In this document: one piece after another, positions 11,615-16,162 of the stretch
Layout of the letters: the number at the start of each line of letters is the position of its first letter
Position numbering within the stretch: the stretch's first letter is position 1
Assembly: GCA_958428365.1 (NCBI GenBank)
Contig: CAUAFT010000024.1
Location: 1-16,162, forward strand
Length of the DNA: 16,162 bases
From: an uncultured Lachnospiraceae bacterium
GTDB taxonomy: Bacteria; Bacillota; Clostridia; Lachnospirales; Lachnospiraceae
Direction: 5' to 3'
The notes under the pieces: model-generated
What the model was told of the DNA's origin: nothing
The model's input: only the letters and a program-made list of their open reading frames with translations
The model's database searches: none
Translations under genes and position numbers: made by a program

Positions 11615-12452
11615 AAGGGACGGATTGCTCTATTTTTCATTCGATACGGATTTCTTCTATGCAGACAATAGAATAAGGACCTTACGAGCCAAGTTTGGTT
11701 CTGACGGCTTGATTTTCTACATATATCTGCTGACGGAAATTTATCGAAACGGATATTACTTAAGGTGGAACGAGGAAAGTGAGGATAATGTGATCGCAGA
11801 CCTCAATCTCACGGAAGGGCTTATAAAGCAGATTTTGACATTCTTGATTAATCGGTCACTACTTACAAGTATACTTGTTAATTCGGACACTATCATTACT
11901 GCGCCGGGAATACAGAAACGCTATCAAGAAGCAGTAAAGTCATTGAAAAGAGATGTTTTCGTTGATGAACAGATATGGCTATTAAATAAGGAAGAAACTG
12001 CTACTTGTATTAAGTTCACCAAAAATGAGAGTAAATCCGAGAAAAACATTGATAAATCCGGGAGAAATGAGAGTAAATCCGAGAAAAACCATACAAAAGA
12101 AATAAAAAAAAATAAAACAAAAGGAAATGAAAATAGCGCAGACGCTCTTCTGACATCGTTCAATGCGGAGCAGGCGTGGATTGACACCTTTGCGCTCTAT
12201 CCGAAAAAATCCGCTGCTGTAATGGCAAAACAGGTTTGGATGGACAAACTCCTAGATGTGATCGAATCAAATAGGCAAGATGTGGCGCAGCTAATCTATC
12301 TGGCTACGAAGATGTATCTGGATGATTACGAAGAGAAAAATCCAGATGATGTGGTCCACAGATATATACCGAAATATTCAGATTGGCTTGTTAATGACTG
12401 CGATTATTGGATTTCAGAAGTCGAGAAAAGACAGCGAGGTGATGGTAGTTGA
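11601..12452 (+). CDS. Replisome organiser, DUF4373 (Lin1244/Lin1753) type
   Basis: This 283-residue protein has an N-terminal DUF4373-type domain (about 1-125: 'MARPKRDGLLYFSFDTDFFY', 'LRAKFGSDGLIFYIYLLTEI', YRNGYYLRW), a winged-helix domain typical of Firmicutes phage replication initiators. A Lys/Ser/Glu linker follows (about 138-180) with a repeated 7-residue unit (ESKSEKN, IDKSGRN, ESKSEKN). The C-terminal helical domain (about 185-275; 'YPKKSAAVMAKQVWMDKLLD', 'KYSDWLVNDCDYW') resembles the DnaD/helicase-recruiting part of such proteins. It should bind the phage origin and load the DnaB helicase encoded next, with which it overlaps by 4 bases. No separate DnaC-type loader is present. GGAG precedes ATG 11601. 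Confidence 0.85.
   Translation: MARPKRDGLLYFSFDTDFFYADNRIRTLRAKFGSDGLIFYIYLLTEIYRNGYYLRWNEESEDNVIADLNLTEGLIKQILTFLINRSLLTSILVNSDTIITAPGIQKRYQEAVKSLKRDVFVDEQIWLLNKEETATCIKFTKNESKSEKNIDKSGRNESKSEKNHTKEIKKNKTKGNENSADALLTSFNAEQAWIDTFALYPKKSAAVMAKQVWMDKLLDVIESNRQDVAQLIYLATKMYLDDYEEKNPDDVVHRYIPKYSDWLVNDCDYWISEVEKRQRGDGS
12032..12134 (+). repeat. Three 21-bp-spaced iterons and A-rich tract: candidate replication origin
   Basis: TAAATCCGAGA (12032-12042), TAAATCCGGGA (12053-12063) and TAAATCCGAGA (12074-12084) are spaced exactly 21 bp apart. A 50-base stretch that is almost all A/T, mostly A, follows (12085-12134). Repeats 1 and 3 are identical over 25 bases. The block lies in the linker-coding part of the initiator gene, matching the layout of the lambda origin inside gene O. 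Origin function is inferred from layout only. Confidence 0.6.
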
Positions 12453-13780
12453 TAGAAGCAGAACAGGGCGTAATTGGGTGCGTACTGATTGACAGCAACA
12501 GTTTGTACGACGTGTACAACGAACTAAAGCCGGAGATGTTTGTCTCGGAATTCTGCCAAGATTGCTACACGGAAATGCTTGCAATGTATGATACCGGACA
12601 GGCAATTAGCATCGTGGCGTTGTCACAGCACTTGGAAAATCATAAGTGGGATGTAGGGCATATAAGTACTGAGCTGGCGGAATGCGTAGCATCGGCCCCG
12701 GCATCTACAATGATAAAAAGCTATGCGGATATTGTCATGAAAGAATATAAGGCCAGAACAGCCAAAGAATTGTTTGAGCATATCAGTTTCGCATCGAAGA
12801 ACATTGACAATGCCATAGCCGAGGTTTTGGTACGATTTGAAGAATTGCAGGGAAATATGGACGTCCGTTCAAAGTCGCTTAAGCAGATTGTTGAGGAAAA
12901 CAGGGGGAATTATTTCAATGAACACGTGGGAGAGAACCTCGTTAAGACCGGATTTTACAAGTTGGATGATTGCCTTGGTGGTCTGGAGGGCGGAGATGTA
13001 ACCGTTATCGGTGCGAGACCGGGAATCGGTAAATCTGCATTGGTTACACAGATAATCGGCAACATGGCGAAAAACGGCTATAGGGTGGGATATTTCAACC
13101 TAGAGATGAATGAGAGTCAAGTATACGAGCGTTTCGTTTCCAGATTGGCAGAGTTGAGCCTTACAAGGGTTCGCCGGGCAAAGTCATTTCTTGGCGGCGA
13201 GGAAGAAGCATTTAACAAAGCAAATGAGGAAATGTCGGGCTACGATGTGATTATTTCTACAGGTTCCAAGTCAATTGGCGAGATCAGGGCAGAAAGTCGG
13301 CACCAGAGATTTGATGTGATTATCATTGATTATTTACAGCTGATAAAGGCGGATAGGCATTATACGAACCGTGCAAGTGAGGTCGGGGATATATCTAAGG
13401 GGACTAAGGCACTTGCTAGCGAATTGAAAGTACCAGTAATCATTTTGTCGCAGCTGAACCGTGTTTCTGAATCGAAAGAGACCAAGGAACCGACTATGGC
13501 AGAACTTAGGGAATCTGGCGATATTGAGCAGGACGCATCAAACATTATTTTGATGTGGAATGTGTCAGAGAAAAACAGAGCATATAAGGGATTAAAAGTG
13601 GAGAAACAACGACAGGGTGAAACCATGCGAGAGGGATTAAAGTTTGACGGTGACCACATGAGATTCGAGGAACGGCAGGAATCTTTTGATAAATTTCTGT
13701 CTTTTATGAGAAACATGGACAAGGGAGCTGGATTTAGCGAAGTAGATGCATCGGACACACCATTTGAAAGCTGGGGCTAA
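12449..13780 (+). CDS. dnaB: Replicative DNA helicase, DnaB family
   Basis: This 443-residue protein starts with TTG 12449, overlapping the previous stop (TTGA), with AGGTGA 6 bases upstream. The N-terminal DnaB domain starts at once ('IEAEQGVIGCVLID', 2-15). The RecA-like motor has 'TGFYKLDDCLGGLEGGDVTV' (167-186), Walker A GARPGIGKSA (188-197), 'FNLEM' (216-220), Walker B VIIIDYLQL (290-298) and the 'SQLNR' switch (334-338). 'RESGDIEQDASNII' follows before the end. A hexameric 5'-3' helicase, it would be loaded at the phage origin by the preceding organiser. It ends in an acidic, PFESWG tail. Length is normal for the family. Confidence 0.93.
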   Translation: MIEAEQGVIGCVLIDSNSLYDVYNELKPEMFVSEFCQDCYTEMLAMYDTGQAISIVALSQHLENHKWDVGHISTELAECVASAPASTMIKSYADIVMKEYKARTAKELFEHISFASKNIDNAIAEVLVRFEELQGNMDVRSKSLKQIVEENRGNYFNEHVGENLVKTGFYKLDDCLGGLEGGDVTVIGARPGIGKSALVTQIIGNMAKNGYRVGYFNLEMNESQVYERFVSRLAELSLTRVRRAKSFLGGEEEAFNKANEEMSGYDVIISTGSKSIGEIRAESRHQRFDVIIIDYLQLIKADRHYTNRASEVGDISKGTKALASELKVPVIILSQLNRVSESKETKEPTMAELRESGDIEQDASNIILMWNVSEKNRAYKGLKVEKQRQGETMREGLKFDGDHMRFEERQESFDKFLSFMRNMDKGAGFSEVDASDTPFESWG

Positions 13781-13782
13781 TT

Positions 13783-14025
13783 ATGGCAGGGAAGAAAATT
13801 GAGAAGGGTTCGGAAGAATGGCAGTTTTTTCAGGACTACTATGGATTCCGACAAAAGTATTATGAAGCTGATAGCGAGGATGAATGGTTTGAAAAATTAA
13901 CCAAGGAAGTGGATAGGATTTTTAACAAGTACAAAGGAACAGAGATTGAAATATTCGTAAAAAACTTGTTAATGGCGCATGTAGACGACGTTGATAGACG
14001 AAGCAGGAAGAAAGGGAGTGGATAG
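13783..14025 (+). CDS. Small charged hypothetical protein
   Basis: This 80-residue protein starts 3 bases after the dnaB stop (TAA TT ATG) without a clear ribosome site, so it probably depends on coupling to dnaB. It is helical and charged, rich in aromatics in the first half (EEWQFFQDYYGFRQKYYEAD), followed by 'EDEWFEKLTKEVDRIFNKYK' and an end with basic residues (DRRSRKKGSG). I recall similar proteins following dnaB in Clostridia prophages, with no known function. Confidence 0.65.
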   Translation: MAGKKIEKGSEEWQFFQDYYGFRQKYYEADSEDEWFEKLTKEVDRIFNKYKGTEIEIFVKNLLMAHVDDVDRRSRKKGSG

Positions 14026-14026
14026 C

Positions 14027-14407
14027 ATGAAGAGAGGAAGAAGCAGGCGGAGTATGTTTGATCCCTACACTGTACAGATCAAAGAGCTGTTAGACGGCGG
14101 ATGCACTTATCAGCAGATCGCGGACAGGCTGGGAGATCATTTCGGTGATGCGGTCAATGCAAGTTCTTTAGCATATTTCTGTAAAAATCGGGGTCTGAGA
14201 AGTCTGGTCACCCAGGGATGCCGGGACGGGAGGATAGAGATTCCAAACTGCAATGAATGCGATTCCTGTAAGCTTGTGACAAATACAACTGAAACAGGAA
14301 CCATTCGGGTTTGTACGGAAATGTGGAAAGCAGTAAGCCGCAGTTGCTTGTCAAGCCCGATGTGGTGTGTAAAGAGGGATATCGGGAAATATTGTGAGGA
14401 GGTGTAG
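14027..14407 (+). CDS. HTH protein with Cys-rich C-terminal half
   Basis: This 126-residue protein starts at ATG 14027, 8 bases after GGGAG (14014-14018), two bases after the previous stop; the TTG at 13991 is rejected. The N-terminal half has a basic start (MKRGRSRR) and an HTH-like stretch, 'VQIKELLDGGCTYQQIADRL' (17-36), then 'SLAYFCKNRGL', as in phage proteins that recognise DNA. The second half is Cys-rich: C75, C78, C81 (CNECDSC), C96, C107, C114 and C123, with 'SRSCLSSPMWCVKRDIGKYC', suggesting a metal or Fe-S site. A DNA-binding regulator is likely; a specific role cannot be named. Confidence 0.65.
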   Translation: MKRGRSRRSMFDPYTVQIKELLDGGCTYQQIADRLGDHFGDAVNASSLAYFCKNRGLRSLVTQGCRDGRIEIPNCNECDSCKLVTNTTETGTIRVCTEMWKAVSRSCLSSPMWCVKRDIGKYCEEV

Positions 14408-14410
14408 CGG

Positions 14411-14494
14411 ATGAAATGTCCATATGAGAACAAACAGTGTACAGACTAATGCAGGTATGCGGGAACCTGTATCCAGAGGAAGGGGAAGAAGTGA
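14411..14494 (+). pseudogene. Small Cys-rich protein interrupted by a nonsense codon
   Basis: ATG 14411, with a strong GAGGAGGTG (14396-14404) 6 bases upstream, reads MKCPYENKQCTD and stops at TAA 14447-14449. The same frame then continues CRYAGTCIQRKGKK to TGA 14492-14494. Joined, this gives a 27-residue protein with Cys at 3 and 10 before the stop and two more (C14, C20) after it, a plausible four-Cys metal-binding peptide. The distal TGA overlaps the GTG start of the next gene (GTGA), the usual coupling in this operon, which argues that the whole frame was once one gene. A point mutation is the simplest cause. A sequencing error or a genuine 12-residue peptide are alternatives. Confidence 0.55.
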
Positions 14495-14790
14495 AGAGGG
14501 AAAGCGGTTGCTGTATCGGTCAGATAGACCTATTTGACCTTTTAAGTGAGAAATCAAAAGGAGAATCCCAGGATAGCAGAGAAAAGCTCACAGAAGAGCC
14601 GACAGCGAACCTAGAGGACAAACCAAAGTTCATCACCTGGGGCGATACGAAGCACAGCTATGTAATCTGTCCCTATTGTCAAAACGATTTGATGGGCGGA
14701 TTCAAGTTGAACTTTGAGGAAAAGGGAGTAATGTGCAAATTCTGCGGGAAGCAGGTTGATATTACGAAAACAGTGGAAAGAGAGATGTGA
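14491..14790 (+). CDS. Zinc-ribbon protein
   Basis: This 99-residue protein starts with GTG 14491, overlapping the TGA of the upstream broken gene, with AGGAAGGGG just ahead; the frame is open further back but has no better start. After an N-terminal segment (SGCCIGQIDLFDLLSEKSKG) and a Glu/Ser-rich linker comes a zinc ribbon, C60/C63 (CPYC) and C82/C85 (CKFC), with 'ITWGDTKHSYVICPYC' and 'EEKGVMCKFCGKQV'. It should bind one zinc ion and probably mediates protein or nucleic-acid contacts. No specific function known. Confidence 0.65.
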   Translation: MKRESGCCIGQIDLFDLLSEKSKGESQDSREKLTEEPTANLEDKPKFITWGDTKHSYVICPYCQNDLMGGFKLNFEEKGVMCKFCGKQVDITKTVEREM

Positions 14791-14794
14791 AAGT

Positions 14795-15298
14795 ATGGGA
14801 TTACTGGATAGATGTGTAGAGAATATACAGCCGGTCAATTCAGAAGATTTGGATATTGACGAAGTGATAAAAGTACTTACATTAAATGAACACGAAAAAA
14901 GAACACTTACAAACCTATCTCTTATATATGATTCGGCAGTTAAAATGTTAGAAGAATTAAAGGAATTTAGAAGCCTGGGGATAATACCGGAGCAGATGCG
15001 TGAGATAAGCGAGATGTACCGAGAACTTGCGACAGAACTCGGTAAATACAAGAAAGCAGAGGAACAGGGGCTGCTGTTGAAACTTCCGTGTAAGGTGGGG
15101 GACACGATATATAGAGTTAGCCCACATGAAGTCTATATTGATTCTTGTCAAATAACAGGATTTACAGAGTGTGATTCAATAAAATCAATGTGCTATACAG
15201 TTTATATTGAACCAGATGAAGAAGATATTATTGATTTATCTGATTTTGGAAAAACTGTATTCCTCACACAGGAAGAAGCCGAGAAAGCCCTGGCGTAA
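14795..15298 (+). CDS. Hypothetical phage protein with C-terminal 'LPCKVGDTIY' domain
   Basis: This 167-residue protein starts at ATG 14795, 4 bases after the previous stop with AGAGAG/GTGAAAG upstream; the frame is open from 14756. The first 95 residues are helical ('LNEHEKRTLTNLSLIYDSAV', 'MREISEMYRELATELGKYKK'). The last 70 form the recurrent phage domain beginning 'LKLPCKVGDTIYRV' and ending 'SDFGKTVFLTQEEAEKALA', a small beta barrel of unknown role that I recall from many Clostridia prophage early genes. It lies in the accessory run after dnaB. Confidence 0.7.
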   Translation: MGLLDRCVENIQPVNSEDLDIDEVIKVLTLNEHEKRTLTNLSLIYDSAVKMLEELKEFRSLGIIPEQMREISEMYRELATELGKYKKAEEQGLLLKLPCKVGDTIYRVSPHEVYIDSCQITGFTECDSIKSMCYTVYIEPDEEDIIDLSDFGKTVFLTQEEAEKALA

Positions 15299-15311
15299 AT
15301 GGAGGGATAGA

Positions 15312-15536
15312 ATGAGACTGATCGATGCAGATAAGATAAATCCGAACGATGTTATAGGAGAAAATTCGGAATTTGCCACTGATATAAAAATGGCAATGCA
15401 GGATTTAATTGGTTGCCAGCCTACCGCCTATGACGTGGGCAAGGTTGTGGAGCAATTAGAAGAACTTTGGAAAGAAGATGTTTTCGGTAAAACACAGATG
15501 ATGGAGATTGTGAAAGCAGGTGGAACAAATGAGTAG
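15312..15536 (+). CDS. Small hypothetical phage protein (MRLIDADK type)
   Basis: This 74-residue protein starts at ATG 15312, 5 bases after GGAGGG (15301-15306), 13 bases after the previous stop; the longer open frame back to 15207 lies inside the previous gene and is rejected. It begins 'MRLIDADKINPND' and contains 'CQPTAYDVGKVVEQLEEL', a pattern seen in many Firmicutes phage proteins of unknown function. Its last 8 bases overlap the YopX gene. Confidence 0.7.
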   Translation: MRLIDADKINPNDVIGENSEFATDIKMAMQDLIGCQPTAYDVGKVVEQLEELWKEDVFGKTQMMEIVKAGGTNE

Positions 15537-16162
15537 AGAAATTTTATTCCGTGGAAAGCGGATTGATAACGAAGAATGGGTGGAGGGATGCCTTACACAG
15601 AGAAGATATGCAGGGACAGATGAAGTTTTTGAGACGCATATTGTACAGGACATATACCAGCAATTAAGTGTTTTGAATTTTGGTTATCATGGTGGCTTAG
15701 TGTCAGAGATAGGGCATGATTGTTTTCGGGTAGATCCAGAAACCATCTGCCAGTATACCGGATTGACCGACAAGAAAGGCAGGAAGATTTGGGAGAATGA
15801 TATTGTTTCGTTTCTGGATATACATTCCACAGAGAGCGGATATGCAGAAGAAGATTGCATTGGAATAGTAGGGTGGGATGATGAAGAATTGTGCTTTTAT
15901 GTAACAGAGAGACTTGCGGCAGAATCCTATGAGGTACTGCGAGATTGTACTGTAGTTGGAAATATTTTTGACAACTCAGATCAGCCTGAAAGAATAAAAA
16001 TGTACAAGGTAAAAGATATTGTAGATATCCTGATAAATCACCAGAAAATTGGGTTGGATGGATATTGCGGGTTCAAAACTAACGGTGATGGGAATTTAGT
16101 CATTACATTAAAGGACCATGTCCCAGGCTGGCGCAATCGGGATGGATACGGGGAAGCTGTTG
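15529..16162 (+). CDS. YopX family protein with long C-terminal extension (partial)
   Basis: ATG 15529 (overlapping the previous gene's end by 8 bases) opens a frame with no stop through base 16162, at least 211 residues. Residues 1-148 are a YopX domain: 'REILFRGKRIDNEEWVEGCL' (3-22), 'PETICQYTGLTDKKGRKIWE' (72-91), 'NDIVSFLD', then the closing 'TVVGNIFDN' (140-148). Members are normally about 120-150 residues and end near that last motif. Here more than 60 residues follow (QPERIKMYKVKDIVDILINH... DGYCGFKTNGDGNLVITLKD...), so the gene looks like a fusion or an extended variant. YopX proteins are common phage early proteins without a settled function. The window ends before the stop. Confidence 0.8.
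   Translation, partial: MSREILFRGKRIDNEEWVEGCLTQRRYAGTDEVFETHIVQDIYQQLSVLNFGYHGGLVSEIGHDCFRVDPETICQYTGLTDKKGRKIWENDIVSFLDIHSTESGYAEEDCIGIVGWDDEELCFYVTERLAAESYEVLRDCTVVGNIFDNSDQPERIKMYKVKDIVDILINHQKIGLDGYCGFKTNGDGNLVITLKDHVPGWRNRDGYGEAV

Noticed and set aside
12023..12089. CRISPR-like repeat-spacer array
   Set aside because: Only three short units at 21-bp spacing inside a coding frame; too short and too closely spaced for CRISPR, while iterons explain them better.
14447..14449. Stop-codon reassignment (TAA read as sense)
   Set aside because: Several complete genes here end in TAA (for example 3639, 4357 and 10175), so general recoding does not fit; a mutation is simpler.
14611..15105. 164-codon open frame on the minus strand
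   Set aside because: It crosses two plus-strand genes with good starts and domains, and its Ser/Leu-rich translation has no recognisable motif or start context.

Overview
The window looks like the early (lysogeny, recombination and replication) region of a temperate, siphovirus-like prophage in a Gram-positive Clostridia host, most likely a Lachnospiraceae-type gut bacterium. This rests on strong GGAGG-type ribosome sites, moderately AT-rich DNA, tightly overlapping short genes, and protein types common in such prophages: a DUF4373 (Lin1244/Lin1753-type) replisome organiser, a tandem-OB SSB, a 'replication terminator' family protein, YopX and a Spo0A-C domain protein. Taxonomy is inferred from these families; no search was run.

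Left edge (1-1000): the C-terminus of a membrane protein, possibly host DNA, ends at a strong hairpin. A small leftward gene and about 500 bases without an intact gene follow. That stretch holds a nested inverted repeat, a decayed Xre-type regulator without a start codon, a terminator and a promoter.

Switch region (1002-1857): a small rightward gene and a leftward Xre repressor converge on one shared terminator. To the right of the repressor lies an operator region with three copies of a 17-bp near-palindrome. The middle copy exactly fills the spacer of a near-consensus rightward promoter.

Small-gene region (1699-3639): rightward genes of 50-130 codons are interrupted by two short leftward genes. 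Each leftward gene is driven by its own copy of a duplicated 40-bp element carrying an extended -10 promoter. A stand-alone Spo0A C-terminal DNA-binding domain lies here.

Recombination module (3725-9711): tandem-OB SSB, an SbcC/Rad50-like ATPase with a zinc hook, three small proteins, a RecT-like annealing protein (tentative), a sigma-70-family factor and an MBL-fold nuclease candidate. The genes overlap or nearly abut.

Replication module (9783-13780): 'replication terminator' family protein, a DUF2303-like protein, an ERCC4-type nuclease, the DUF4373 replisome organiser and a DnaB helicase. The linker of the organiser gene carries three 21-bp-spaced iterons next to an A-rich tract, which closely resembles the lambda origin inside gene O.

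Right end (13783-16162): small accessory genes, including an HTH plus Cys-rich protein, a small Cys-rich gene broken by a nonsense codon, a zinc-ribbon protein and an unusually long YopX protein that runs off the window. No integrase, structural genes, tRNA, CRISPR array or insertion sequence was seen.
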